Origin: an uncultured Collinsella sp.
GTDB lineage: Bacteria; Actinomycetota; Coriobacteriia; Coriobacteriales; Coriobacteriaceae
Assembly: GCA_902494765.1 (NCBI GenBank)
Contig: CABUUK010000009.1
Coordinates: 1-49,364 of the forward strand
Length of the DNA stretch: 49,364 bases
Reading direction: 5' to 3'
The notes under the pieces were generated by a model. That model was not told the DNA's origin, did not search any database, and saw nothing but the letters and a program-made list of their open reading frames with translations. Made by a program: the position numbers and the translations under genes. Shown here piece by piece: positions 33,079 through 41,821 of this stretch. The stretch's first letter is position 1. Every line of letters starts with the position of its first letter.

Positions 33079-35240
33079 GCGAAAGTATCTATACGCTGCG
33101 CGTTTCGAGGGCTGCGGCAGGAGCGTATCCAACGATTTCCGATGCCTTGGCGGCAGCCGATCAGCTCTATCCGGATGCCGAGCAACCGGTGATGATTCGC
33201 GTCGATCCGGGCGAGTATCGCGAGCGGGTCGAGATTCATCGCTCGCATGTGACGATTGAGGGAGAGACGGCCGACAGCGTGCGTATCGTGGGCAGCCTGG
33301 GTGCCAAGATGCCTTCGGAGGACGGCTCGGGCGTCGACGGCACGCTCGGCACGTTTAGGACCTATACCGTTTTGGTCGATGCCGACGACGTACGGCTCGA
33401 GAACCTCACGATCGAAAACGATGCGGGCGATGGGCGCGAGGTCGGTCAGGCGATTGCCCTGTATGCCGATGGCGACCGTCTGGTTGTCGATGCCTGCTGC
33501 ATTAAGGGGCACCAGGACACACTGTTTTTGGGTCCGCTGCCGCCGCATGAGGCCAAACCGGGCGGGTTCATAGGACCCAAACAGTATGCGCCGCGCCGGG
33601 TGGGGCGCCAGTATTTTCGACGTTGCCGGATCGAGGGCGATGTCGACTTTATCTTTGGCGGCGCGCGTGCCTACTTTGAGGGGTGCGAGATTCGCTCGCT
33701 CAATCGCGATATGGATGTCAACGGGTATGTAACGGCAGCCTCCACGCCTAAAGGCGAGCCGTACGGATTTGTGTTCCACGGCTGTTCGTTTACAGCTCCG
33801 GATGGCGTGGCGCCGGATTCGGTCTTCCTGGGCCGTCCTTGGCGCGAATGGGCGCAAACTGCGCTGATCGATTGCTGGCTGGGGCGACATATCAAGCGCG
33901 AAGGCTGGTGGGATTGGAATAAGCCGGCGGCGCACAGCTGCGCGCAGTATGCTGGCGCAATCCTGCATGGGCCGGCGGGTGATACTACCGACTGGGTGCC
34001 GTGGGCAAATAAACTCGATGTGATGGCTGCCGCCGGGTACGCCCGCGAACAGGTGCTTGCCGGTGCGGACGGCTGGGATCCCGAGGGCGGCGACGGTGAT
34101 GCGGTGGAGACGGCTGGGCTATCTGCCAATGGCCGCACCGTGCACATCGAGACGTACTGCGAAGACGAGCCTGCGCTGCGTGCCCGGCTGAAGCGCGAGG
34201 GACGTTCGGCTGCTTTTACGGGCAAGACTCCTGCAGATTTTGAGGCATGGAAGATTGCGACTAGGACTCGTCTGTACGATGTTTTGGGCCTTTCGCTTAT
34301 GGACCGCGTCCCGATTGAGATTCGTGAGCTCAGCCGCGTGCGGGTTGCCGGCGGCATCGTGCGCACCCATGCGATGTTGCAGGTCGAGCGCGATGTTTGG
34401 ATGCCGTTCTACCTGTTGGAACCGTTTCATCCTAAGCTTGATGAGCGGGGACTCAAACGCTGTTATATCTGCCCGCATGGCCATCAGGGAGCGGGTGCAG
34501 CAAGCGTAGCCGGTGTTGCGGGCGTGCCGGCTGTCGATGATGCCGTGCGTAAGTTCAATTACGACTACGGTCTGCGTATGGCACGCATGGGTTACGTAAC
34601 CGTCTGCCCTGATGCGCGCGGTTGGGGATACCGTCGTGACTGGAAGGGCCAGGGCGATGACGAGAACAGCTACCTGCGCGGTACGTGTCTGAATCAAGCA
34701 CGTATGGCCGAGCCACTGGGTCTTACGGTTGCGGGCCTCAACGTCTGGGACAACATGCGCTTGATCGATTACTTGGAGGCGCGCGGCGACATTGCCATGG
34801 ATGACTTGGGTTGCTTTGGTTTTTCGGGTGGCGGCTACATGACGTTGTACCTGGCCGCACTCGACCCGCGTGTGCGCAAGGCGTTTGTCTCGGGCTATCT
34901 GTATGGTGTCGATGATTCGCTGCTGCACCTCAACGGCAATTGCAGCTGCAACTACACACCCGGACTTTGGCGCTTGCTCGACATGGGCGATATTGCCTCG
35001 CTTATTGCGCCGCGCCCGTTGTTAGTGCAGAGCTGCGAAGAAGATCATCTGAACGGTTCGCGCGGGCTGAAAAATGTCGATGAACAGCTCAAGATCGTGC
35101 GCGATGCCTACAAGTTGCTGGGCCGCAGAGATGCTCTGCGGCACGAGGTGTGTCCGGGTGGACACCATCTGGGAGTGACACATCTTGTCGAGGATATCGA
35201 ATGGCTCGATTCGCACGTTGCGAAATGCGACCGTGCATAG
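33075..35240 (+). CDS. Two-domain pectin methylesterase (CE8) fused to an alpha/beta-hydrolase esterase
   Basis: 721 residues. Residues 1 to about 330 are a pectinesterase beta-helix with the CE8 signatures GHQDTLF (Gln147-Asp148), VDFIFGG (catalytic Asp191) and FLGRPWREWA (Arg254, Trp256). Residues about 360-721 form an alpha/beta-hydrolase of the large CE15/CE19-like or acetyl-esterase group, with YICPHGHQGAG as oxyanion region, nucleophile Ser584 in GFSGGG, acid in SCEEDHLN and His in GGHHLG. Both active sites look intact. No signal peptide. The start overlaps the preceding stop (ATGA), so the two genes are translationally coupled. It would release methanol and a second acid inside the cell. 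Confidence 0.9.
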   Translation: MSESIYTLRVSRAAAGAYPTISDALAAADQLYPDAEQPVMIRVDPGEYRERVEIHRSHVTIEGETADSVRIVGSLGAKMPSEDGSGVDGTLGTFRTYTVLVDADDVRLENLTIENDAGDGREVGQAIALYADGDRLVVDACCIKGHQDTLFLGPLPPHEAKPGGFIGPKQYAPRRVGRQYFRRCRIEGDVDFIFGGARAYFEGCEIRSLNRDMDVNGYVTAASTPKGEPYGFVFHGCSFTAPDGVAPDSVFLGRPWREWAQTALIDCWLGRHIKREGWWDWNKPAAHSCAQYAGAILHGPAGDTTDWVPWANKLDVMAAAGYAREQVLAGADGWDPEGGDGDAVETAGLSANGRTVHIETYCEDEPALRARLKREGRSAAFTGKTPADFEAWKIATRTRLYDVLGLSLMDRVPIEIRELSRVRVAGGIVRTHAMLQVERDVWMPFYLLEPFHPKLDERGLKRCYICPHGHQGAGAASVAGVAGVPAVDDAVRKFNYDYGLRMARMGYVTVCPDARGWGYRRDWKGQGDDENSYLRGTCLNQARMAEPLGLTVAGLNVWDNMRLIDYLEARGDIAMDDLGCFGFSGGGYMTLYLAALDPRVRKAFVSGYLYGVDDSLLHLNGNCSCNYTPGLWRLLDMGDIASLIAPRPLLVQSCEEDHLNGSRGLKNVDEQLKIVRDAYKLLGRRDALRHEVCPGGHHLGVTHLVEDIEWLDSHVAKCDRA

Positions 35241-35309
35241 CCCCTCGGCATGCTGCAAATAAACGGTACGTACCTGTATGGCCGCCAATGGGCGGATGAG
35301 GAGAAGATT

Positions 35310-35978
35310 ATGGAAACGAAGAACTTGAGTGAATCGACCATTTGCTGCTTTGGCGATTCGACCACATGGGGGGATAACGGATGCGGCGCAGGCGGCAACG
35401 ACATCTCTTGGACTTCGCATCTGGGCGCGTTGCTGGGAGGTGCAGTCGTCGAGAACTTTGGCATCAAGGGTTCGCGTATCGCCATCAAGGCCGACCGTAC
35501 CGATTCATTTGTCGAGCGCTTGGACGGCATCGACGATGCAGCCGATATCTACATCGTCTTTGGCGGCGTCAACGACTTTAGCCGCAACGTGCCGCTTGGC
35601 GAGTTGGGCAGTACCGATGTGCATGAGTTCTACGGTGCGCTCGATTATCTGATCCGCACCATCACGGCACGCTCGCCTCGGGCAAAGCTCGTGTTTATGA
35701 CGCCGTGCAAGACGAGCGGCAAGCACGAGAAGGATATCCCGGCAAGCGATGAGGCGAACCATTTGGGCCTGACGCAGGTCGTCTACGTGCGAGCGATGCT
35801 CGAGGTCTGTGACCGCTACTCCGTTCCGGTGATTGACCTGTATGCGCAAAGCGGTATCAGCCCGTTTTTGCCGGAGCACCGCGAGCTCTATATGCCGGAC
35901 GGTCTGCACTACAGCCCGGCTGGCTATGAGCGCCTGGCGCATCGCATCGCCGCGGGTCTCACCGCCGTTTGCCGCTAA
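35310..35978 (+). CDS. SGNH/GDSL hydrolase (rhamnogalacturonan acetylesterase-like)
   Basis: 222 residues from ATG 35310 (GAGGAGAAG upstream). SGNH blocks are visible: I FGDSTTWG with the nucleophile Ser, III GGVNDF, and V PDGLHYS carrying Asp and His. The context among pectin genes points to a deacetylase of pectin side-chain fragments (CE12-like), but GDSL enzymes are broad and the substrate is inferred. Cytoplasmic, no signal peptide. Last gene before the GH105 promoter. Confidence 0.85.
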   Translation: METKNLSESTICCFGDSTTWGDNGCGAGGNDISWTSHLGALLGGAVVENFGIKGSRIAIKADRTDSFVERLDGIDDAADIYIVFGGVNDFSRNVPLGELGSTDVHEFYGALDYLIRTITARSPRAKLVFMTPCKTSGKHEKDIPASDEANHLGLTQVVYVRAMLEVCDRYSVPVIDLYAQSGISPFLPEHRELYMPDGLHYSPAGYERLAHRIAAGLTAVCR

Positions 35979-36059
35979 AAGTCTGCCGTTTGCGGGGAAT
36001 ACAGGGTTAACGTTCACCCTATATTCCCCGTTCGCGTTACACTAGGGGTAACGTTCACC
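35965..36059 (+). promoter_or_regulatory. GH105 promoter with two LacI operators and direct-repeat box
   Basis: Direct-repeat box CCGTTTG (35965-35971), 14 nt with AAAA, CCGTTTG (35986-35992). Operators GGTTAACGTTCACC (36005-36018) and GGGTAACGTTCACC (36046-36059) are 41 bp apart and flank a -35 TTCACC and a -10 near TACACT (36038-36043). Same order as at uxaC and the GPH symporter. Confidence 0.78.
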
Positions 36060-36085
36060 TATCGTTTATGTCAGAGGGGACAACA

Positions 36086-37324
36086 ATGGGTTGCAATCAA
36101 ATCCTGGACCGTTATATCGAGCAGTTGATCGAAACCTCTACGCCGCAGGCGCCGGCTTGGAACATCGAAAAGATTCGCGCCGGCAAGGAGAACACCTGGA
36201 ACTATATCGACGGCTGCATGATCAAGGCGCTCATCGAGCTGTACGAGATCACGGGTGAGCAGCGCTACTTGACGTTCGCCGATGACTACATCGATTTCTT
36301 TGTCCAGGACGACGGTACCATCAAGCATTACAACCCGCAGGAGTACAACCTCGATAACGTCAATGCGGGCAAGACCCTCTACAAGCTGTATGACCTGGTG
36401 GGCAAGCCCAAGTACCGTGCCGCCATGGACACCATCTACCGCCAGCTCGAGACCCAGCCGCGCACCAAAGAGGGCGTGTTTTGGCACAAGGCCGTCTATC
36501 CCAACCAGATTTGGCTCGATGGCATGTACATGGCACAGCCGTTCTACATGCAGTACGAGCTGAGCTTCCACAACCGTCGTGCCTGCTCGGACAGCTTCCA
36601 TATGTTCCAGGTCGTGCATGACCTGATGCGCAACCCCCTCAACGGTCTGTACTATCACGCTTACGACGCGAGCCGCAAACAGTTCTGGTGCGACCCGGTC
36701 ACCGGTCTTTCGGCTAACTTCTGGCTGCGCGCCGAGGGCTGGTTTGCCATGGCGCTCATCGACACCTGGGAGCTTATGCCGCCTTCGATGTCAGCCGAGA
36801 AGGACGAGATCCGCAAGATGTTCCACGATTTGATCGACGCCATGCTGCCGTATCAGGACGAGAAGACCGGCATGTGGCACCAGGTCATCAACCTGCCCAA
36901 TATCGCCCCCAACTACCTGGAGGAGTCGGGCAGCGCCATCTTTGCCAATGCCATCATGAAGGGTGTGCGTCTGGGCGTGCTGGGCGAGCGTTACTACCAG
37001 TACGGCCGTCGCGCCTTCGACGGCATCTGCGAGACCTGCCTGTCCGAGTATGACGGGCAGCTGGCGCTCGACAACATCTGCCTGGTTGCGGGCCTGGGCA
37101 ACACCGCGCACCGCGAGGGCACGTTTGATTACTACATGAGCGAGCCCGTGGTCAAAAATGATGCAAAGGGTGTGGCGCCGCTGGTGCTTGCCTATATCGA
37201 GACTATGCACCACGACAAGTTGGCCGGCAAACGCGATCCGCTCGCCCCATCGGGCGTGTGCTCCATCGAGGACCCGTTTGGCGGATACACCCCGGGCATC
37301 AACGCTCATAAGGGATGTGAATAA
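36086..37324 (+). CDS. Unsaturated rhamnogalacturonyl/galacturonyl hydrolase (GH105)
   Basis: Removes the 4,5-unsaturated uronic acid left at the non-reducing end of lyase products. 412 residues forming an (alpha/alpha)6 barrel, with the GH105/GH88 motifs NVNAGKTLYKLYD, WLDGMYMAQPFYMQYE (catalytic Asp), WLRAEGWFAMALID and YLEESGSAIFANAI. I choose ATG 36086 over 36068 because AGAGGGG sits 7 nt before it. No signal peptide. The free product is 4-deoxy-L-threo-5-hexosulose uronate, the substrate expected for the isomerase at 41822-42463. Confidence 0.93.
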   Translation: MGCNQILDRYIEQLIETSTPQAPAWNIEKIRAGKENTWNYIDGCMIKALIELYEITGEQRYLTFADDYIDFFVQDDGTIKHYNPQEYNLDNVNAGKTLYKLYDLVGKPKYRAAMDTIYRQLETQPRTKEGVFWHKAVYPNQIWLDGMYMAQPFYMQYELSFHNRRACSDSFHMFQVVHDLMRNPLNGLYYHAYDASRKQFWCDPVTGLSANFWLRAEGWFAMALIDTWELMPPSMSAEKDEIRKMFHDLIDAMLPYQDEKTGMWHQVINLPNIAPNYLEESGSAIFANAIMKGVRLGVLGERYYQYGRRAFDGICETCLSEYDGQLALDNICLVAGLGNTAHREGTFDYYMSEPVVKNDAKGVAPLVLAYIETMHHDKLAGKRDPLAPSGVCSIEDPFGGYTPGINAHKGCE

Positions 37325-37325
37325 C

Positions 37326-38231
37326 GTGGGGGCTGTTACTCCGGGTGTACGTTTGCACGACCTTCCGCAGGGGACCGTCGAGGAACGCATTCGCATGGCG
37401 GGAGAGCTGGGCTTTTCGTGCATTCAGCTGCCGAGCAAGGTGCTCTACGCATCGATGGGGATCGATCGAGGCGGCCTGACCCGCGAGCTTGCCGACCATT
37501 TGCGTGCCGTGCTCGATGAGTCGGGCGTTTCGGTCGCCGTGCTCGGCTGCTATAAGAATTTGGCGACGCCCGATCGCCAACAGCTCATGGATAACATTGC
37601 CGAGTACGAGGCATGCCTGAACTTTGCCCAGATGCTCGGCGGCTGCCCGGTGGGTACCGAGACCGGTCGCCCCAATGCGCAGAACCGCGTTGCTGACGAC
37701 CGCATGACCGATGAGGCGCTTGAGGCTTTTATGGACGGACTCGCACGCGTCTGCGAGCGCGCCGAGGCCGTGGGCGGGCAAATACTGATCGAGCCTGGCT
37801 GGAACGAGACGGTCAACACGCCGGATCGCTGCCGCGAGGTGCTGGAGCGCGTCTCGAGCCCGTCGCTCGGCGTGATCTATGACCCGGTATCGCTGCTGCA
37901 CCCCAGCGTCGTTGACGAAGCGCAGGAAATCACAGCACGCGTGCTCTACTTATGCGGCAGTAAGATCCGCGTGCTGCACGCCAAGGATTTTGAGGTCGTC
38001 GACAACGAGGACGAGGCCGGTTGGTGCGACGGCACGGGCTCGCGCCTGGTGTGCCACGGCGTGGGCGAGACGGGCTGCTATGACTTTGAGCCCGTGGTGG
38101 CCTGGGCGGCTGCCGCCCGCCCTGGGATTCCCTGCGTGGTCGAGAACAGCGTGCCGGCGACGGTGGCTGGCTGCCTGACGACACTCGAGCGCATGTCCGC
38201 TCGCTGCGGGGCATCGCATCGCGAGATATAG
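37326..38231 (+). CDS. Sugar-phosphate isomerase/epimerase-like TIM barrel protein
   Basis: 301 residues from GTG 37326, one base after the GH105 stop, with AAGGGATG as ribosome site. Xylose-isomerase-like TIM barrel (AP endonuclease family 2 group): RIRMAGELGFSCIQLPSKVL, ILIEPGWNETVNTPDRC, LGVIYDPVSLLHP, VLHAKDFEV and the closing PCVVENSV with typical Glu, Asp and His metal ligands. It is translationally coupled to GH105, so it probably acts on a pectin-derived sugar. The exact reaction cannot be assigned. Confidence 0.82.
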   Translation: MGAVTPGVRLHDLPQGTVEERIRMAGELGFSCIQLPSKVLYASMGIDRGGLTRELADHLRAVLDESGVSVAVLGCYKNLATPDRQQLMDNIAEYEACLNFAQMLGGCPVGTETGRPNAQNRVADDRMTDEALEAFMDGLARVCERAEAVGGQILIEPGWNETVNTPDRCREVLERVSSPSLGVIYDPVSLLHPSVVDEAQEITARVLYLCGSKIRVLHAKDFEVVDNEDEAGWCDGTGSRLVCHGVGETGCYDFEPVVAWAAAARPGIPCVVENSVPATVAGCLTTLERMSARCGASHREI

Positions 38232-38333
38232 CATTGGCTTTTGCCGTGGCGGTCGATTAAGTTTGCCTGACTGGGGCAGCGGTGAAGGATCTTTATCGTC
38301 GCCCCATTGGATTGAATCAAAAAGGGGAGCTGC

Positions 38334-39551
38334 GTGGCTATCCACATTGTCGAAGAGGCGAATCGTTGCCTAGGTTGCAAAAGGGCGTTCTGCCAGCTTA
38401 AAGGCTGCCCGGTTCAGACACCTATCCCGCAGGTCATTGACCTGTTCAAACAGCGTCGTCTGGAAGAGGCGGGCGAGCTGCTGTTCCAGAACAATCCCAT
38501 GAGCGCGGTCTGCTCCATGATCTGCAACCATTCGGGCCAGTGCGAGGGCGCGTGCATCCAGGGCCGTAAGGGCACACCGGTGCATTTTTCGAGTATCGAG
38601 AACTATATCTCGACTGCATATTTGGACCGCAAGGAGTGGAAGCCCGCGCCGTCGTGCGGCAAGCAGGTTGCCGTGGTCGGTTCCGGTCCTGCCGGCATTA
38701 CCGTGGCCATTAAGATGGCCCAGCTGGGCTGTGCCGTCACGGTGTTTGAACAGCGCCCCGAGATCGGCGGCGTGCTGGAGTACGGCATCCCCGAGTTTCG
38801 CCTGCCCCGTGCTCTCGTGCAAAAGTACCGTCACGTGATGTGCTCGCTTGGCGTGCGCGTCCGTCCCTCGACCACCATCGGTGGCGCGCTGCATATCGAC
38901 GACCTGCTGCGCGACGGCTACGATGCGGTCTTTGTCGGTACCGGTACCTGGCGCGCCCGCAAGCTGGGTATTCCCGGCGAGTCGCGTGGCAACGTACTGT
39001 TTGGTATCGATTACCTGGTCGATCCCACGAGCGTGGCGATCGGTCAGAACGTGGCGGTTATCGGCGCCGGCAACGTGGCCATGGATGTTGCCCGTACGGC
39101 CCTGCGCTCAGGCGCTCGCAAGGTTACCGTGTATGCCCGATCGCGCCATATCTCGGCCATCGATGACGAGGTGGAGCTGACCGAGCTTGACGGTGCCGAG
39201 ATCGTGCGCGGCAAGGCGATTTGCGCCATCGACGATAACGGTCCGGTGTTCGAGACGGCTATCTTTGACGAGGACAACAACGTGGTGGGTTACGAGGAAG
39301 AGCTCGACCATGCGTCTGCCGACACGGTTGTGATTGCGGCTTCGCAGGTGCCCAAGGACAAGCTTGTGCTTACGACGGGTGGCTTGGAGACCGACCATCG
39401 CGGCCTTCTTTCGGTCGATGAGAACGGCATGACCACCGTGCCCGGTGTCTTTGCCGCCGGCGACGTGGTCAACGGCCCGCTCACTGTGGTCCATGCAGTA
39501 GCCGGCGCCAAGCTTGCCGTCGAAGGCATGATTAACTACCTGGGCCTCTAA
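38334..39551 (+). CDS. Stand-alone GltD-like NAD(P)H oxidoreductase
   Basis: 405 residues from GTG 38334 (AAAGGGGAGC upstream). The N-terminus has an iron-sulphur module (CLGCKRAFCQLKGC, then CSMICNHSGQCEGAC) as in the glutamate synthase small subunit. Two Rossmann motifs follow: VAVVGSGPAGITVAIKMAQLG for FAD and VAVIGAGNVAMDVARTALRSGA for NAD(P)H, plus VFAAGDVVNGPLTVVHAVAGA. No glutamate synthase large subunit is near. It is an electron-transfer partner of unknown acceptor; the OYE-type enzyme 200 nt downstream is a possible one. Confidence 0.88.
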   Translation: MAIHIVEEANRCLGCKRAFCQLKGCPVQTPIPQVIDLFKQRRLEEAGELLFQNNPMSAVCSMICNHSGQCEGACIQGRKGTPVHFSSIENYISTAYLDRKEWKPAPSCGKQVAVVGSGPAGITVAIKMAQLGCAVTVFEQRPEIGGVLEYGIPEFRLPRALVQKYRHVMCSLGVRVRPSTTIGGALHIDDLLRDGYDAVFVGTGTWRARKLGIPGESRGNVLFGIDYLVDPTSVAIGQNVAVIGAGNVAMDVARTALRSGARKVTVYARSRHISAIDDEVELTELDGAEIVRGKAICAIDDNGPVFETAIFDEDNNVVGYEEELDHASADTVVIAASQVPKDKLVLTTGGLETDHRGLLSVDENGMTTVPGVFAAGDVVNGPLTVVHAVAGAKLAVEGMINYLGL

Positions 39552-39567
39552 CCCATCCCATCCATCA

Positions 39568-39638
39568 GTTGCGGTGGAATACGGACTGTTTTGGCTGTCA
39601 AAGGCCTTATCTACTCCGTATTCCACCACAACTTTTTT
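39568..39638 (+). terminator. Hairpin terminator with TTGCGGTGGAATA stem
   Basis: The 18-nt arms 39568-39585 and 39615-39632 pair with one mismatch and are followed by TTTTTT. The outer stem word GTTGCGGTGGAATA also appears in the hairpin at 42489-42551. Confidence 0.8.
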
Positions 39639-39751
39639 ATGAGGGTCGGGATTGAAGGTGGGGAGTGCGAGCGAGTACGAATGCGGCGGATACTGATACG
39701 ATAGGTACGTTAGCAACTGCCGCCGAGCGGCTCAAACGAAAGGAAGCCTGT

Positions 39752-41701
39752 ATGGAGTCCTCCGCCTATCCGATGCTCTTTAGCCCGATCAAGGTCGGTA
39801 CGACCGAGGTCAAGAACCGCGTCTTTATGCCGCCGGTGTCCACGAACCTGGCCGATCATGGCTATGTGACCGACGATCTGGTCGACCACTACCGTGCCCG
39901 CGCCAAGGGCGGCGTTGGCCTTATCATCACCGAGGTCGTGACGGTCGAGCCTACCTATACCTATCTGCCGGGTGACATGTGCTGCTACGACGACACGTTT
40001 ATCCCCGGCTGGGAAAAACTCGCCGCGGCCGTCCACGAGTATGGCTGCAAGATCATGCCGCAGCTCTTCCATCCCGCCTACATGGCCTTTAACATTCCGG
40101 GCACGCCGCGCCTGATCGCTCCGTCCTTTGTGGGCCCGTCCTATGCCCGCGAGGCGCCGCGCCCCATTACGGTGGATGAGATCCACGAGCTCACGCATCA
40201 GTTTGGCGACGCTGCCGTGCGTATGCAGAAGGCTGGCGTCGATGGCGTCGAGGTCCATGCGGCGCACGCCCACGGTATGCTCGGCGGCTTTTTGACTCCG
40301 CTCTATAACAAGCGTACCGATGAGTACGGCGGCTCGCTCGACGCCCGCATGCGCTTTTTGCTCGAGGTCATCGCCGAGATTCGCGAGCGCTGCGGCAAGG
40401 ACTTTATCATCGACGTTCGCATCTCGGGTGATGAGTACACCGATGGCGGCCTGACCCTCAACGACATGATCTACGTCTCGCGTCGCCTGGAGAAGGCCGG
40501 CGTCGACATGATTCACGTGTCGGGCGGCACCACCATCAAGCGCGGTTCTGCGATTCCCGCCGCCGGTACCCAGCAGGCCTCGCACGCTGCCTGCTCGCGC
40601 GAGATCAAAAAGCACGTTAACATTCCCGTCGCCACGGTCGGCCGCATCAACGAGGCCTGGATTGCCGAGGAGCTGATCGAGGACGGCGCCGCCGACATCT
40701 GCATGATGGGCCGCGCCAATCTGTGCGATGCCGAGTTCTGCAACAAGGCCGCTGCCGGCAACGCTGACGACATCCGCCCCTGCATTGGCTGCCTGCGCTG
40801 CCTGAACGGTATCATGTTTGGCAAGCGCATCTCCTGCACCGTCAACCCGGACGTGGAGCGCGACGAGGCTGGCTACGAGCCTGCCGCCAAGGCCAAGAAC
40901 GTGCTGGTTGTGGGTGCCGGTCCTGCGGGCATGGAGGCAGCCTACATCGCCGCCAAGCGCGGCCATAACGTGGTGCTCGTGGATAAGCAGGACGAACCGG
41001 GCGGCGAGATGCGCATCGCAGCCGTTCCGCCGGCAAAGCAGGAACTTACCCGCGTGATCAAGTACCAGTATCGTCGCCTGGCCGAGGCCGGCGTGAAGTG
41101 CGTATTTGGCACCGAGCTTACTGCCGAGGACATTCAGCGCGACTACGCGGGCTACGAGGTCGTCCTGGCTTATGGCGCCGAGCCCATCGCCCCGGCCTTC
41201 ATGCAGGGCTTTAAGCAGGTTATGACGGCTGACGACCTGCTGGGCGGCAAGGCTTTCCCGGGCAAGAAGATCGTCATCGTGGGCGGCGGCACCGTTGGCT
41301 GCGAGACAGCCGACTACCTGGCTCCGCTGGTCAACGACCTGTCGCCCGCCAACCGCGACGTCACCGTCATCGAGATGACCAAGACGCTCGCTGCCAACGA
41401 GGGCGGCGCCGGCCGCGCGGTGCTCATCACGCGCATGCTCTCCAAGGGCGTCCACGTGCTGACCGAGGCCAAGGTGACCGAGATCACCGAGGATACCATC
41501 AGCTACGAGAAGGATGGCGAGGTCCACACCATCACCGGTGCCGATACGCTGGTGCTGGCGATGGGCTACCGTCCCAACACCAAGCTGGCCGACGACCTGG
41601 CTGCAGCTGGCGTTGCCGTCCACGTGCTGGGCGATGCCAACAAGTGCGGTAACATCCGCGACGCCATCGGCGATGGCTACAAGGTTGCCTGCGAGCTCTA
41701 G
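39752..41701 (+). CDS. NADH:flavin oxidoreductase, 2,4-dienoyl-CoA reductase-like (OYE family)
   Basis: 649 residues from ATG 39752 (GAAAGGAAGCC upstream). The N-terminal old-yellow-enzyme TIM barrel (LFSPIKVGTTEVKNRVFMPPVSTN; VDGVEVHAAHAHGMLGGFLTP with active-site His) is followed by the 4Fe-4S cysteines CIGCLRCLNGIMFGKRISC, then FAD and NAD(P)H Rossmann domains (VLVVGAGPAGMEAAYIAAKRG; IVIVGGGTVGCETADYLAPL). This is the FadH/enoate-reductase/BaiCD-type architecture. The substrate (enoate, dienoyl-CoA, steroid or plant phenolic) is not determinable. Confidence 0.92.
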   Translation: MESSAYPMLFSPIKVGTTEVKNRVFMPPVSTNLADHGYVTDDLVDHYRARAKGGVGLIITEVVTVEPTYTYLPGDMCCYDDTFIPGWEKLAAAVHEYGCKIMPQLFHPAYMAFNIPGTPRLIAPSFVGPSYAREAPRPITVDEIHELTHQFGDAAVRMQKAGVDGVEVHAAHAHGMLGGFLTPLYNKRTDEYGGSLDARMRFLLEVIAEIRERCGKDFIIDVRISGDEYTDGGLTLNDMIYVSRRLEKAGVDMIHVSGGTTIKRGSAIPAAGTQQASHAACSREIKKHVNIPVATVGRINEAWIAEELIEDGAADICMMGRANLCDAEFCNKAAAGNADDIRPCIGCLRCLNGIMFGKRISCTVNPDVERDEAGYEPAAKAKNVLVVGAGPAGMEAAYIAAKRGHNVVLVDKQDEPGGEMRIAAVPPAKQELTRVIKYQYRRLAEAGVKCVFGTELTAEDIQRDYAGYEVVLAYGAEPIAPAFMQGFKQVMTADDLLGGKAFPGKKIVIVGGGTVGCETADYLAPLVNDLSPANRDVTVIEMTKTLAANEGGAGRAVLITRMLSKGVHVLTEAKVTEITEDTISYEKDGEVHTITGADTLVLAMGYRPNTKLADDLAAAGVAVHVLGDANKCGNIRDAIGDGYKVACEL

Positions 41702-41758
41702 CCAACCCCTTGGTGCATGGGGGACCTGTCTCCGCGGCGTCAGTCGGTAAATAGCAAA

Positions 41759-41796
41759 AAGCGACGGCCGTCCCGTACGTGGGACGGCCGTCGCTT
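41759..41796. terminator. Bidirectional terminator between convergent genes
   Basis: A perfect 16-bp stem AAGCGACGGCCGTCCC with GGGACGGCCGTCGCTT has a 6-nt loop, with an A-run on the left side. It separates the plus-strand flavoenzyme from the minus-strand isomerase. Confidence 0.9.
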
Positions 41797-41821
41797 GCGT
41801 TAGTTGCAATAAGTCGTGCGA

